This document shows positions 36,290 through 49,241 of a DNA stretch of 64,000 nt, in pieces. The notes under the pieces were generated by a model. That model was not told the DNA's origin, did no database searches, and saw only the letters and a list, made by a program, of their open reading frames with translations. Position 1 is the stretch's first letter; every line of letters starts with the position of its first letter. The DNA is taken from contig JAVSML010024716.1 of NCBI GenBank assembly GCA_038503035.1, positions 167,144-231,143 of the forward strand, in the 5' to 3' direction. Source of the DNA: Crocodylus rhombifer (lineage: Eukaryota > Chordata > Crocodylia > Crocodylidae). Made by a program: the position numbers and the translations under genes.

Positions 36290-37060
36290 TTCACAGGAAA
36301 GGAGCTTGAGACAGAAAAAGGCCTCATTAAGGGCTGTGGCTAGAAGGAGTGGAGCCAAAAGGAGGTAAAAGCCAGCCTCCATGGATTAGGAGCAGCTGGG
36401 TTAAGCAGTAGGGGTGAAAGGAGCTTCCTGGTGGAAGAATGCAAAGGCACTTGCTCCAAACTGTGAGTAAGCCCAGGCAGCTGGAGCGGGGTAGCCCGTA
36501 AGCCAGAGGGGAAGGGCACCCTGGAAGAATTGTCAGTGTGTTTCTGCTGGTTATTATGGGCATGGTATGTTCCTACTCTCAGGAGCCTTGCTGTGGGGTA
36601 TGAGGCAGCTTACTGGAGAGAAAGGGTTGCTGTAGTTTGGGTGTTGTGGGCTACTGAGCCCTGTGTGGACTTGCTGAAGGCTGATTGTCTTGGGAAGACT
36701 GACCAGCGCTCACAAAGGCCTGAGGACTGGATTGTAATAAAAAGCTTGGGGTGAGCGGATGAATTGGGTGGGCCGACTGTGCTAGTGGACCTTGGAGTCC
36801 TGCAAGGACTTTCTTGGCATGTGGTTCACCAGGCACTGAGCTCAGCTGGGCCAGAAGTGAGGCAGCCTAGTGATGAACCCTGTGCAGAGGCACCTGTCTG
36901 TCACCCTGGCAGGACTGGGGGCGGGCTCCCAAATCATGAACAGATGAGCCCAGAGGCCTGGCAGGTAAGTGGGGGGGCACAAAGATGCTGGAGTAAAAAT
37001 GCAGGCCAGGGCTGGCTGCTAGGGGGTGTGAGACTGAGCACTGCAACACTGAACCTGCTA
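36290..37060 (+). other. Possible LTR-retroelement remnant
   Basis: An AGGTAAAAGCC TATA-like block, an AATAAA at 36736-36741 and repeat-like G-rich sequence suggest an old LTR or leader. No paired LTR, primer-binding site or coding domain was found. Weak call. Confidence 0.2.
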
Positions 37061-37485
37061 CACAGGCAATCCCCCATTGCCTTTAAAGTGCTGTAGGTGT
37101 CTTGTCTGTCCCCAAGTGCTGGTCTCTGTGGCAATGATAAGGGTAAAGCGAAGTCCCAAGTGGTCACTCACCTTTCACAGGGATCCTGGCAGGCTGGTCA
37201 CAGCTCGTGCTGGTTTGACTCATCTCTTTGCCCTTACCCCTAACAGGCCAGGGCTGCAACTGTACATGAGTTCAAGTCCTGTGCCATCTTAGCCCTCTTC
37301 AGCCAGGTCAGAGCAGTCTGTGCTGGTTTGTACTTCCAGAGACTTGTTCTTTGCATTGTTTTAGCACTAAATGAATTTTAGCCGTTACCTTCTCTGGTAC
37401 TTTTTTTAGTTCCCATAAGAAACATATTTTAAATGATTCCATTCAGCCAGGAATACTGTAGCTGGCAACTCCCTTAGAGATGAGC

Positions 37486-37785
37486 ATAGAAAATGAGGGT
37501 CGAAGGGACCACAGGAGCTCACATCTAGTCCACCCCCCTGCTCGAAGCAGGACCAGCCCCAACTTGCTCAACCCAGCCAAAGTTTTTTGTCTAGCTGGGT
37601 CTTGAAAACCTCCAAGGATGGAGCTTCCACCACCTCTCTGGGTACCTGTTCCAGTGTTTTACTGCCCTCCTAGTGAGAAAATTCTTCCTAATATCTAACC
37701 TAAACTTCCCTTGCTGCAACTCGAGACCATTGCTCCTTGTTCTGTCTTTGACTATTCTAAGCCTTCACAGCACCTGTCTCCCTGG
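37486..37785 (-). mobile_element. CR1-type LINE 3'-end fragment
   Basis: In reverse orientation it shows the CR1 3' tail (AGGGTCGAAGGGACCACAGG) and the block for 'fflvrr' type ORF2 ends (TGAGAAAATTCTTCCTAATA). An older subfamily than the 51.2-kb copy. Confidence 0.8.
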
Positions 37786-38715
37786 CTCTTGCCCTGCTAG
37801 ATGACCTTGGCTCTCATTCCCCTCCAAACCTGGCCTAGGAGTTTCTTTCATCATTGTCTTTCTGCTGTTTTGTGCAGACTGTTACATGGGAGACATGCAC
37901 TACGTGCTCTCTCTGTCTTAGACTTTACTTCCTGTTTGTTCTTTTTCTCGGCTAAAAAAAGTGTCATTCAAATCAAACCTTTGCTTTGCTGAGTGCAGAT
38001 GATGGTTTTTCTAACTGCTGGTAAACCCTGATAGAGGTCCCGAGTCACCTGAACTCATCAGCACGAGAAGCATTTAGGTCACACGCAAATCCATTTCAGA
38101 GCTTGGGACTTGTGACTCCAACCCATGGCAAGCATCCTCCAATCTCATGAGCACCAGAACGTTTTTTAGTGCAGTGTCAGTTCATTGAAAAACGGAGCTG
38201 CAGAGGGACTGAAACTATTTGCAGACTTTGACCCAATTTTGCAAAAAGATTTGGCCAAAGAAAAGTGATGGAGTTGGGGAGGGTTTGAGGATGTTGAAAC
38301 ATTTCCTTATCACATTTTTGAACATTGTGTTTTTCCACTTTTTTCCACCCCCCCTAGACAAACGGATCAACTTCTGTAGTTGGATTTAAATAGCCTCAAA
38401 TAAAACACAATGAAAGGGTTGGTGCTGGCTGGACAGCTTGCTGATCTGAAGCAATATACACATGTATAATTTTTTTTTCTTGTCTTGTTCAATGTTTTGT
38501 TTGTTTTTAGTCTGTTCCAGTTTAACCTAATCCCCCCCCCCGCCAATGGCTTGGCCCTGAACAGAAGAAACTATTACTTAATCAGCTCCAGATTCAACTC
38601 CACCCTGAAAGCCAGAAATAGACCCCAGGGGTCCTGACTCCTTGGGCCCTGATCTGAACAACGGATGATGCTCCGTGTGTATGTGTGCATGTGCACACGC
38701 ATGTGCGCGCATGCG

Positions 38716-38747
<32 letters not shown>

Positions 38748-41700
38748 CTGCTAATACAGGTGGGAATCATACATCGCTTAATCTCATTTCTCACAGGCAA
38801 AGAGGAATTTTGGCTGATGTGTGGTTTCTTTGGGGTTTTTTTTTTGGGGGGGGGGGGTCAGGGGAAGTACCTGCCAGGCTATTGGAGAGTGGATGCATCT
38901 CCCTGGGGCAGGGGTGGGAACCCAGCTGGCTGGGACGAGAGATGGCCTGTAGCATTTGGAACTGGGTAATATAAATATGATTCTTATTAAAGAGAACTGC
39001 TCCAGCAGTACAAGTACACATGATGCTTTGCACGCTCCAAGGGAGACACGGCTTCTGCCACGAGGAGCTGCAGCCAAAAGGTCCTGGGGTGACTTGACTT
39101 CTGGGAATCCAACCTGCAAGGCTTGGAGCCCGCTTGTCTCGCAGCCCCCGGGAATCTCGTTGTCTGATGTCTCTTGCCCATCACCACCAGCAGGGGGCAG
39201 GGAGCCCCCAATTTCCCACAGTCCACGGCTGAAGCTAACTAGTGGCTGCAGGGCCGGATTTGTTCGTTGCCTTGCGTGGGCTTTGGAGGCCAAACTCCCC
39301 CTGGATGCACTCGCCGGCCCTTGAAGCCCAGCCGTCTCCCCCGGTGGAGGTGGCGGCACCTTTGCTAGACCTCCTCATGTCCATCCCCTCCCCAGCTGCA
39401 GCTCAGACCGGGGCACTGGATTTGGGCAGAGTGGTAAAGCCCAGCAGAAATGAAACTGCCAGCTGCCCACATCTGGAGGGGGGCAAGATCAGCCCCTGCC
39501 CTTGCTTCTTCATCCCAAATCCCACTTATGTCTCGGCTCTTCCCTGGAGGTCCGGACTAATGTCCGTGGCAGTGCTGGGCTCTTGCTGGGAACAGGCCTA
39601 CGGTCTTCCAGAGCTCCTTCCTTGTTGCCACATGCACTGGGGTATGTCTCCTGCCTTCCATAGTAAATCCCAGGTACTGCCATGCCTCACCACGGTCTTC
39701 ACTCCACAGCAGTTTCTGCTCTGGCCCGCTGATCAGATCTGATTGCATCCAGTGGAGGGCAGTGGTGGCTCTCGTGCAGGGCAGCTTGTTGTTCTGGGTT
39801 TGGTTCAAGCTCGGAGTCCTGCACACAAGCTCATGCAATCCTTGCAGCGCTAAGGAAACCAGGAGTGGCAAGTCTGTAGCAAAAGGTTCACAGCAGGTGA
39901 AGCCGAGGTGCCACGGGGGTGGGAGGCCGCAGGCTGGAGGTGTGGCCTGTCCTGTTCTGTGTCTCTTCCTGCATTTCTTGGCACGCTGGCACGCTGCTCT
40001 GGGCCTTGGGCTTGTTCTGTTGTGCTTTGTGTCCAAAGCTGGGTTAGGATTTGCTGCCCCTCCCCCCCCCAGCATCTCCAGGACATCTCAAGTGCTGCAC
40101 CCAGCTTGCGGTGGGATGTGCTGTTCATCCTGGCTTGTCAATTTGTGCTGCTACAGGTGGCCGAGGGGTTCTTCCTCCCGCTGGATGTTCCCAAAATGCC
40201 CCAAATCAGCTCTATCCCCGGTCCCTCCCTCCCTTCCCCCAGCCACCCTCTACACACAGCCAGCTAGGCTAATGTCCCACCTCCAGCAGTGTGGACACAG
40301 CGGGGTTCATGTCTGTGGCTCAGAGGGCTCTGTTCCTTTCCATAGCACTTGGTTGCTTCTCTGGTCTTGTCTATTGTCCCTCTGGTGCTGTCAGTAGCTG
40401 CTGATCCTTGTCAGGATCCCACTAAGCTCTGGACCTCACTACTGTTTATTGCAATGCTTTTGAAAGCAATAAAGCCAAACAGGCAGTGAATGTCATCCAA
40501 AATGGGACAGCTGGATGCTCATGACGCAGAGAATGGCGTGCATTCACTTCCAGAGAAGGGCAGGCTTACGGCCTGGGGGCAGGGCAGGCAGACTGGTGAG
40601 GCCGACGGCCTCCGGGTACCTAGAGGCTTCCTGTCCGGCCTTCCCCTGTCACCTGCACTAGCTCATGGAGCTGTCCTGCCTCATCAGCACAGCATCTTCT
40701 GGCGGCACTGGGGTAGGAGCTGATGTGTAAGCAGGGGCTCCAGATGTTTGGTGAATCCCGGACCCTGAGCTGGTGTGGACAAGTCCCTGGTGACTCCAGA
40801 AGTTTCCCCATCCCCACAGTCGGTGTGCCTGGGATGCAGGGCAGACTGCCCACTCCCACCTGCACCCCCTAGTCCTGCCTTTATCTGCCCCAGCCCCCAC
40901 CATGTGCCAATTCATCGTCTAGTCTACTGAGCTGGCAGGGCAGAGAGGGCCAGGGACTGGGCACTGCAGCACTGGCTCAGGGGCTGGGCAGATGTGTGAC
41001 CCTCTCTGGGTGGGAGCTGGGCAGCAGGGTGCAAAGTGGGAACGTTGCCCTCGCCCCCTTCAGCCTAGGCATGCTGCCCCTCTCTGCCTCACAGCAGAGC
41101 CTGGGAGAATTGCTCCAGGACCATTGACAGGAGGCAGGAAGTTCTCGAAGGGGTCTGTCAAGGAGATGGAGGAGCTGCCTTGCATCCATGCAGGATGGCT
41201 CCTCTCTGGCTGAGAGCCTGGAGGGCCGATGCTGACCCCAACGCTGCAGGCCAGATGCTGCTATCCTCCCTTCCCACTGCCCAGGCCACAGGGCAAGCTG
41301 CTTCCTAGATGAGCCTTGCAAACTCTCTCCTTTTTTCCATCATCCTGTGCCAGAGCCTCGGCGCCTTCCACTCGCTCCCCTCGCCAGTGGCGTCAGTGCT
41401 GCGGCCTCCAGGGTCCTGCCACCCCCGCTGTCTCCGGGCTGCAGACTGCTTCTCCTGGGGGCAGGAGGGCTGGGCCATTATTTTTTAAATGGCTCAAACG
41501 TTCCAGGTTGGTACATCGAAGCTCCCTGATCTTCCGTGTTGATGGCCCTGGAGCAGTCCTGGGGGGGGCTCCAAGCGTGCTCTTGCCTGGGCTCACCAGG
41601 GCAGCTGTGTGATGAACTTCCCCACCTCCCTGTGCATCTCAGCTGCGGTCATGCGAGACTGTCTCTAGGTCTGGGGTGAGAGGGAAGTCTCCACGGCTTC

Positions 41701-42261
41701 TTTCCTCCCTGCTGTCTCCTTGCCACGGTGGTACGAATACCCACCCACTAAGCACTGGACCAAGAGCCCCTGAACTCATCTCCTGCTGTGTGGCTGTCTG
41801 GGGAGGCCATGGCTTGCCTGGCTCTACTCTCCACCCCTCCGGAGGGGAAGCAGCACCACAGCAAACCCTCTCATGAGGTACGGCCCACACCTGTCCCCAA
41901 GCCATGTGCCTGCCTTGTTACCAGCTTGTGCAAGCCCCAGGGCTGCAGTCGCGTGGCAATTATCTATGGGGCCCATTTGTTTCCAGCGTCCCCACCACAG
42001 GCTGGGGTTTTGGGGTGACCTGACTTCCTGGGACCCGTGCAGGCATCTCCTCTCCCTGCACAGCACCAAAACAACACCCCTGACACTGGGATCCGCTTCA
42101 GAGACGGTGACTCATAGCGGGAGGTCAATGCTGGTGCTAGGAAAGAAACCAAGGCAAGGCGACCGGGTGTGAGATTTGGGAAGGGCGGGGGTGGGGGAAG
42201 CTGAGGACAAGGCTGGAGGAGTCTGGCACTGGGTCTGTGGAGTCAGAACTTGGATCTTGCA
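37786..42261. other. Intergenic region without recognised genes
   Basis: Contains a CA/TG tract and homopolymer runs; ORFs on both strands lack recognisable homology. Confidence 0.5.
38675..38748. repeat. Alternating purine-pyrimidine tract (TG/CG/CA)
   Basis: About 74 bases of almost unbroken GT, GCGC and (CA)n, including palindromes TGCGCGCA and GCGCATGCGC. Confidence 0.9.
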
Positions 42262-42365
42262 CTCCTAGAAATGTAGGCCTGGAAGGACTGAGGGGTCATC
42301 AAGTCCAACCCCCTGATCAGAGGCAGGATTAGCATTCCTAGCCCTTCCCGCCTTGTACCAGCAAA
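42262..42365 (-). mobile_element. CR1 3'-end fragment
   Basis: CTCCTAGAAATGTAGGCCTG then GTCATCAAGTCCAACCCCCT is the CR1 3' terminus in reverse orientation. Confidence 0.75.
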
Positions 42366-44879
42366 ACTGGGGTGCAGGCAGAGGGAGGAGCAGGGGCGAA
42401 CACTGGACTGGGGCTGCAGGGTGCTGTGCGCCTGGGTGCACACAGGGGAAGTACAGGGCTGGGATACCAGGGAGCTGCAGGCTGGCATGGAGGAGCCATG
42501 GCACATCTGGCAGCGGCAGGGGCTCTAGGGCTGGGCTGTCTGGTTGGGGTGGAGGGGCATTAGCTGGCTGGGGGGCAGTTTGCTTGGCCTGCCTGCAGGT
42601 CTCATCCTCCCCCTCTCATATCTCTTGAGCCTTCTCAGCTGCAGGGCCTCGGGGCTGGAAGGGAGGGGGAAAGCAGCATGCGTGGGGCCAGCTGTGGGTG
42701 GCCAGTGCTCGAGGGAGCACACCGACAGGGGCTGGTGCTGGGCCCCTCGGCGACCTTCCCCAGAGAGTACTCAACCTCTCCATCCTGGAGAAGGAGATGC
42801 CCACGGCCCTTGATTTCACGTGGGGGCATCTCCATGATGTGCTGAGGCACTTTCTTCTGGCCACCTCCGTGCCTATGATGGTGGTTTGTTTCCCTTGGAG
42901 CAGTGCCCAGGGATGTTAGGAAATGTTTGCCCTGGCTCCAGTGAGATGTAACCAACACTTGTGCAAGAGCCTTTTTCTGCACTGTTGTGCAACAGAGGAA
43001 GAACGCATGGGCTTGTTCCATGCCTGCTTCATATGTTTCCCTCCTGGACCCTGTGGTTAGGGAAGGAAGAGCCATTCACAGGCTTAGCGCTGCAGCTGCT
43101 GCTTCAGTTCATAGAGGAGAGCTGAAATCCTAGCTCATGCCTCTCTGATGCACCCAGTTGGCACCTTCTGCCAAAATGTCCTTGCACTTGGTTGCTTCCT
43201 GGATGCGGCTTGGGGGAAGCTCAGGCTAGCGTCCTGCGCTGGGATGAACCCAGCTGGAGGGAGCATGGCACGGCCAGGGGTGGCACTGCTGGAAAGCAGT
43301 GAAAGGTCCCAAAAGCAGCATCAGGGCTGGACCCAGCCAGGGCTGATGTGGCGAGGGTAGGGCCACAGGGCCTGTTGCAACTGGGTGGCTGGGTTGGATC
43401 CTAACTGGGTGAGGAGAGCAAAATGTTATGGGGTGCTTTAACATGGCTTGTCCTGACTGAAGCAGGGGATCTAAGGCAGGACCCAAGTCAGGGGCTATGA
43501 TCCTGAAATTGTGGCCAGGACAGGGCTGGACATCAGGAGACAGGAAATCTTGGGTTTTGGGGGCATCCCAGTGAGAACAGCATCCAGCCTAGGGCAGGAG
43601 TGGCAGCCAAGCCAGAGCCGGGATCAAGGCTAAAGCACGAACAGACCCAGGCAGGGTCTGGGGTCATGGGCTGGAGAAGGGCAGGATGGGGCACTGCAGA
43701 CATCCTCAGTCTGGGGCCGGAGACCACTGGGTAGGCTTTGTAAAGGGCAGCCTGCTTGGCCCCCACTGGCGCAGGCACCTCATCCAGGCGCCTGGCACTC
43801 TGCCGACTGGCCTTTGTGCCACCTGGGAGTCTTAGGGCGTTTGCGTGGGTCATGCCGGTGGTGGCTGGTGTGCAGACGTGTGTGCTCCCAGTGCCTGTGC
43901 TAGACTTCGTCTTCTCAGCGCTTCATTCCCAAGCCACCGCTTCTCACTGCCTAGTGCCCAGGATGGAGCTGGGCCTGCCAGTGTGCCCCTTCGAAACATC
44001 TCCATTGATTCAGCACTGGACAGGGGCAGTCCTCCTAAGCCTAACTGCTGCAGGAGCAAGAGGTCCTCTCCGTCAGGTAGGGGCTGGGCTCGGAGAGCGC
44101 CAGAGGATGGGTAACCATGGCCAACCCAGGGGAGCAGAGTCCTCCAGCCCTCTCGCCACTGTGGGTGCACCATGACCGACTCCTCTCCTCGCCTGTCAGC
44201 CTAGGAGGGGGGCACTTCAGAGCACAGGCCCAGCGGCTTAATGCGAGTGAGGCGTGGGGAAGCCGCAGCCTCCCGTCCTTGTTGCTTGGAAATGCAGAAC
44301 ATGCTTGAAGGGCTTCTTGTTGCAAGCTGTGGCATGGAGAGTCTGGCATGGGGCACGAGGTGGCTTTGGCATCTCTCTGGAAAGAGGCTCGGGGAGCCTG
44401 GGCTGGAAACCACTGTAGGCAAGAGCAGGGCATTGAATCTGTGGCCAGGCTGGCTTGGAGAGAGCCAGAGCTCTGCCATTACCTAGGGGACAAACATCAG
44501 GGAGGGAAGCAGGCAATGGTTGTTTCGTGTGTGCATTCGCTACTTTGGCTCCTGCCGGCTGTTTACACGTGGGTTATTCAGTGAGTTGCTGTGGTCAGGG
44601 GGAATAACAGCTGCTCCTTCGGCTTGCCCAGTGGCTGCAGCTGCAACCCACAAAGGAGAACTAGCGTCCTGGCTTGTGACCTGTTTCCCACCCTTGCCCT
44701 CAAAACCTTTCCCGTCTCCAGGTCCTTGCTCTTTCCTCCCGTCGGAAGAAAACCTGCTATTGCTCAGCAGAGACATGCCATGCTTATTTGGGGAGAAGTA
44801 GCCCTTAAAGGCTCCCACTCAAACTGTGTAGCATGATGGGGCTGCCAGCATAGGGCACAGGTCCTGCCCTAGAGAGTTT
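42366..44879. other. Intergenic region without recognised genes
   Basis: G-rich, many short ORFs on both strands with no recognisable domains. Confidence 0.5.
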
Positions 44880-45010
44880 GCACTTAAATAGGCAAGGAGT
44901 CCAGAGAAAGGCTGATGTCTCCTGTTTTAGGAAGGGGGAATTAATAAAGGCACAGGGCCACTAAGGGAGGCTGTGGAGGAGCTGAGATGTGATCACAGTT
45001 CTCCCATGTC
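44880..45010 (-). repeat. MIR-like SINE fragment
   Basis: GGCACAGGGCCACTAAGGGA and GGAGCTGAGATGTGATCACA resemble the MIR 3' part in reverse. Confidence 0.5.
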
Positions 45011-45054
45011 CTTAAACTGCAAGATTATCCTTTACAACTCCATTGCCTTGGTGT

Positions 45055-46655
45055 CCCTTATAGACTGTACAGGGCTGGAAGGGACCGTGTAGATCATCGG
45101 GCCCAGTCCCCCTGCACTAGGCAGGAAAAGACAACTGGGGTCAAGTGACCCCAGTGAGGTGACCGTCCAATCTCCTTTTGAAGATTTCCAGGGTAGGTGG
45201 TTGCACCATTGCTGGAGGGAGCTTATTGCACAGTCTGGACACCCTGACTGCAAAGGAGTTTTCCTGGAATTGATCCTGAAGTGGCCTTCCAGGAGTTTGT
45301 ACCCATTGCTCCTGGTCTTCCCCAGGGGTGCCCTGGCAAACAGCTGTTCACCAAGTTCTTGATGTACTCCCCTGACGTAGCGGTAAGCCACCACCAAGTC
45401 CCCTCTCGGCCTCCTCTTCTGTAGGCTGAAGAGGCCCAGGTCCCTCAGCCTTTCCTTATACGGCTTGTCTTGCAAGTCCCTGATCAGACGGGTGGCTCTT
45501 CTCTGGACCCTCTCAAGTTTTTCCACATCCTTTTTGAAGTGCAGTGCCTAGAACTGGATGCAGTACTCCAGCTGCGGTCTCACCAGTGCAGAGTAGTGGG
45601 AGTACTACTTCCTTAGTTTTGCAAGAGATGCAATGGTTAATGCGTGCCAGCATGCTGTTTGCCCTGCTGGCCACAGCATCACACTGCCAGCTCATGTTCA
45701 TGCCATGGTCGATCATTACCCCTACGTCCCCTTTGGTTGTGGTGAAGTCAAATTGTTGCCACTGAGCCCGTAGGTATGTTAGGGATTGTTTGCCCCCAGA
45801 CAGAGCACCTGACACTTCTGAGTGTTGAACTTCATCTGGTTCCAGTCTGCCCAACTCTCCGGCCTGTCCAGGTCCGCTTATATCTGCAACCTACCTCCTG
45901 ACATGACCATGCTCCCCCATAACTCGATGTCATCTGCAAACTTGGCCAGCGAGCTTTTCGCCTCCACATCCAAATCATTGATAATGATGTTGAAAAGCAC
46001 CGGTCCAAGCCCGGACCCCTAAGAGACACCACTGGCCACTTCTTGCCAGGACGACACAGATCTGTTCATGAGGACTCTCTGGGTCCTACCATGCAGCCAG
46101 TTTCCCACCCGCTGAATTGTTGAGCAGTTAAGCCTACAATCTTCCAATTTTTTCCCAAGGATATCATGGGATATTGGCTGAAAAGCCTTTTGGAAGTCTA
46201 GGTATATAACATTAACCTTCTCTCCTGCGTCCAGGTAGTGAGAGACCTGACCATAGAAGGAGATGAGATAGGTCTAGTCTTATCAATCTGTGACGAAGCC
46301 ATGCTGGCTGTCATTCAGCATCTTACGCTCGTTGAGGGTGCCGCACACAGATCCTTTAATGAGTTTTTCCAGGATTTTCCCTGGGATGGAGGTTAGGCTG
46401 ACTGGCCTGTAGTTGCCTGGGTCCTCCCTTGTCCCCTTCTTGAAGATGGACACAATATTGGCCCTCTTCCAATTCTCGGGGATCTCCCCTGTGTGCCACG
46501 ATTTCTGAAAGTTTTGCCAGGGTTTCCGCAATGACCTCGGCCAGCTCCATCAGCACTCTTGGGTGGAGCCCATCCGGTCCTGCTGACTTATAAATGTCTT
46601 GCTTTTCTAGCTGGTTTTGTACCAGCTCGGCATCCACCATGGGAAGGCTATCCTG
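45055..46655 (-). mobile_element. Degenerate CR1 LINE copy (RT and 3' end)
   Basis: The minus strand carries frame-shifted RT motifs (KSAGPDGLHPRVL, NWKRANIVSIFKKG, YRPVSLTSIPGK near 46300-46600) and the C-terminal KLERVQRRATRLIRD (near 45500), ending with a CR1 tail near 45060. Multiple stops and frameshifts; older than the 51.2-kb copy. Confidence 0.9.
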
Positions 46656-47494
46656 CTCTAATCCAAACCTCCCACCATGCATGGAGTGTGAAGGGTTGGC
46701 TGAACATGAAGGACTCCCCTGCAGCATGGGGTCCAGGCTCACTGACCCTCGGGGCTGAAGCATTAATGGTTTGGTGTTCCTTGCCATGAGCATGGACACT
46801 CTGCCAATGTCCCTCGGTCCCAACCCCCAGCACCCTGCTGTCCTGGCCCGGGCCCTCCAAGAGCGCACAGCTGTAACATGTCGCTCTCTCATCCGAAGAT
46901 CCCGGTTTCCTTCAGTGCTACCTGCTATTGTCCAGCCCCGTGCTCTCCTTCCACTGCTCCTCAGTTTTGACAAGTTCCTGGCCTGGGTCTAGAGAGACTA
47001 CGCGTGTCCTTTTCTGCACTGGAGACCTAAAGGAGTGGCAGTAGGGTGGCGGGGTAGGAGGTATAGTGGGGTTTTACGGCTGTGGAGGCTGTCCCTGCAG
47101 GCGCAGTGCTACACTTTGCAGCCTTTGGCTGTGCTGGGCTCTGTTTCCCAGCTCTCCAGTCTGCAGTGCCTCCTTCTTTCCTTCCTGTAACTGAGCCACC
47201 CAGCCTGCAGCAGCCGGGACTGCCCTGAAGCATGTTTCCTACCGCTCAATGCTACCAGAGTGTGTGGGGGAGCCCTGGTGTTTGTGGCAGTGGGTTTGGA
47301 CTGTGCACTTATTGTTTTATGACGAGTGCCTCTGCCTATTGCACAGAACAAGACCTCTCGGTTGGAAAACAACTGGGTTCTGGTTCCAGCTTGGAGGCTT
47401 TTGTACCAGCCTTTCACTGCACTGGATCCTGTGTGCTAGCAGGCAAGGGTTAAGCTAATACTAGATGCTTTATTTTAAACATACGTCTCAAGAG

Positions 47495-47663
47495 CAGGGG
47501 TGGGCAAAATGCGGCCTGCCAGGCCATTCTATGAGGCCTGCAGGGCCCCTGAATATTAATTTGCTAAATTTTTATCTGCCCCTGGCTGCCTGTCCATGTG
47601 GCCCTCAATGGCTTGCCTAAACTCCGTAACTGGCCCTCCCCCCAAAATAATTGCCCACCCCTG
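47495..47663. mobile_element. Non-autonomous hAT MITE, copy 2 (169 bp)
   Basis: CAGGGGTGGGCAA at one end, TTGCCCACCCCTG at the other, and a perfect 8-bp target duplication CTCAAGAG (47487-47494 and 47664-47671). This is the clearest copy of the family. Confidence 0.88.
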
Positions 47664-47705
47664 CTCAAGAGCCCCATCTTGCAGCTCAGGGCCCTAGCTG
47701 AGGAA

Positions 47706-47846
47706 GCAGGAGATAATAGAGCTGGGGACAGAGGTGCAGGACTCTTGGGTTCTTCTTCCCAGTTTACCTTCAACTTGGTGCACGGCCATGGTCAAGTCAC
47801 TTCACCGCTACATGCCTCCGTTTCCCACCTGTAGGAATGAAGAGGT
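47706..47846 (+). repeat. MIR-like SINE fragment
   Basis: GTGCAGGACTCTTGGGTTCT, GCCATGGTCAAGTCACTTCA and TGCCTCCGTTTCCCACCTGT follow the MIR order. Confidence 0.75.
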
Positions 47847-47882
47847 GAATTGCAGCCTGTTGGCTTCAAAAGCTTTTTTTTG

Positions 47883-48010
47883 AACCCGAAAGCTTGCTTA
47901 ATAATTGTTTTCCAACTATTTAAGTTGGTCTAATAAAAGATACCAGATTCATGCAAAGAACCTTGGCTGCCTACGTCCTGAGACCAACACGGCTACAACC
48001 TCCACCCCTG
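47883..48010 (-). repeat. Unnamed dispersed repeat, copy 2
   Basis: Reverse-orientation relative of the segment at 810-970. It shares the CCAACTATTTAAGTTGG-like core, TAATAAAAGATACCAGATTC and CAAAGAACCTTG blocks, and ends in GACCAACACGGCTACAACC. Confidence 0.7.
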
Positions 48011-48469
48011 TAAATTTCAGCCATGCACTTTTTCTGCAATCAGAAAAAGGCTTTGTCAAAGAAATACGACTTGCAGAGCTGGTAGGAACCTTGATTAGGA
48101 GCAGCTCTGGGTGCTCCTAAGAGACATGGAGATCGCTGCATGTTTGGAACCGCAGGTGGGGAAACTTGGCCCCCATGAAGTTGGTGACAAACCTCCCTTT
48201 GACATCAATTGAGGCAGGATTTTGGTGGGTAACTAGACATTATGAGTCGTTAAATGGTTTTTCTTGTCATTGTCCAAACACAAACAGGCCGGAGCTTGTG
48301 CAAGCCGTTTCTTAGTCATAACTTAAAAATGATTTAGCATGCATATTAGATAGGCCTTGCACCAATGATTTTATAATTCAATTGGGCAAACAATATGCAA
48401 TGGGTGGAAGGGATATATAGTCTGATATATGCAGCCCAGGTCTCCAAGCACTTCACAAGGGAGATTGGT

Positions 48470-48620
48470 ATCGTGCACAGTCCCTGTTTTACAGATGGGG
48501 GGGAAACTGAGGCATGGAGCAGTGAAGTGACTTGCCCAAGGTCACCCAAATGCAGAGCTGGGGGTAGAATTTGGGTCTCCTGAGTCTCGTCCAGTGCTTT
48601 ACCCAAGGACTGTACTGACT
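48470..48620 (-). repeat. MIR-like SINE fragment
   Basis: TTTTACAGATGGGGGGGAAA, GAAGTGACTTGCCCAAGGTC and AGAGCTGGGGGTAGAATTTG are the MIR signature in reverse. Confidence 0.8.
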
Positions 48621-49202
48621 CCACGTAGTAAGCACGTGCCTGATTCCTGCAAGGCACAGGCCGTTTGGCCACCTGAGGGCCACAAAAGAGCAATACAGAG
48701 TGATGCCAATAAAGGTGTCACCTCTTAAAGTGCTCACTAGCCAAGTCATCTCAACTTCTTGGTGAATCACAGAAATGCTGCTGCTTCCCCCTGTAAAATG
48801 GTCTCTTTAGCTGGAGTCAGGTGAACGCTCACCTTCTGTAGAGGGGTCCAGAGTTCAGCGTGGAAATCCATGTTAGGACTGTAGCTGGAAATCCCTTGGG
48901 CCTGTTCGAAGTGCTGAGCCTGGCTGGGAGGCGTTGAGGTCCCCCAGAGGGACGGGAGAGATTTGGGGGAATCTAATGTGATCAGAGCCCCCCACTGAAG
49001 AGGAGGAGACTGAACACGGAAATGAAGCTGCTGGTGAGCGGGATGAACTGGTACGGGAGGGGTTAAGCCTGACAGCCATGTTGAAGAAGGAAACGGGGCG
49101 GGCTGCAGACTCCGGATTCAGTGCGTGCTGGGCAGTCGTGGTGGACTCCAGGACTTCATTAACGTACTTCTTTTCTTACAGTTTCCAGTTCTGTGGGTTT
49201 TT

Positions 49203-49241
49203 TTGTTGTTGTTGTTTAACACCCCCCCCCCCAACAACAAC
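49203..49241. repeat. Short hairpin-forming inverted repeat with a C-run loop
   Basis: TTGTTGTTGTTG (49203-49214) faces CAACAACAA (49232-49240) across a loop of T, A and a C11-12 run. Confidence 0.7.

Noticed and set aside
39248..39321. CAGGGCCGG…CCGGCCCTTG as a 74-bp MITE
   Set aside because: The ends match over about 7-8 bases only and the flanks are not duplicated.
40468..40473. AATAAA at about 40.47 kb as the end of an unknown gene
   Set aside because: No upstream exons or homology; a single hexamer is expected by chance.
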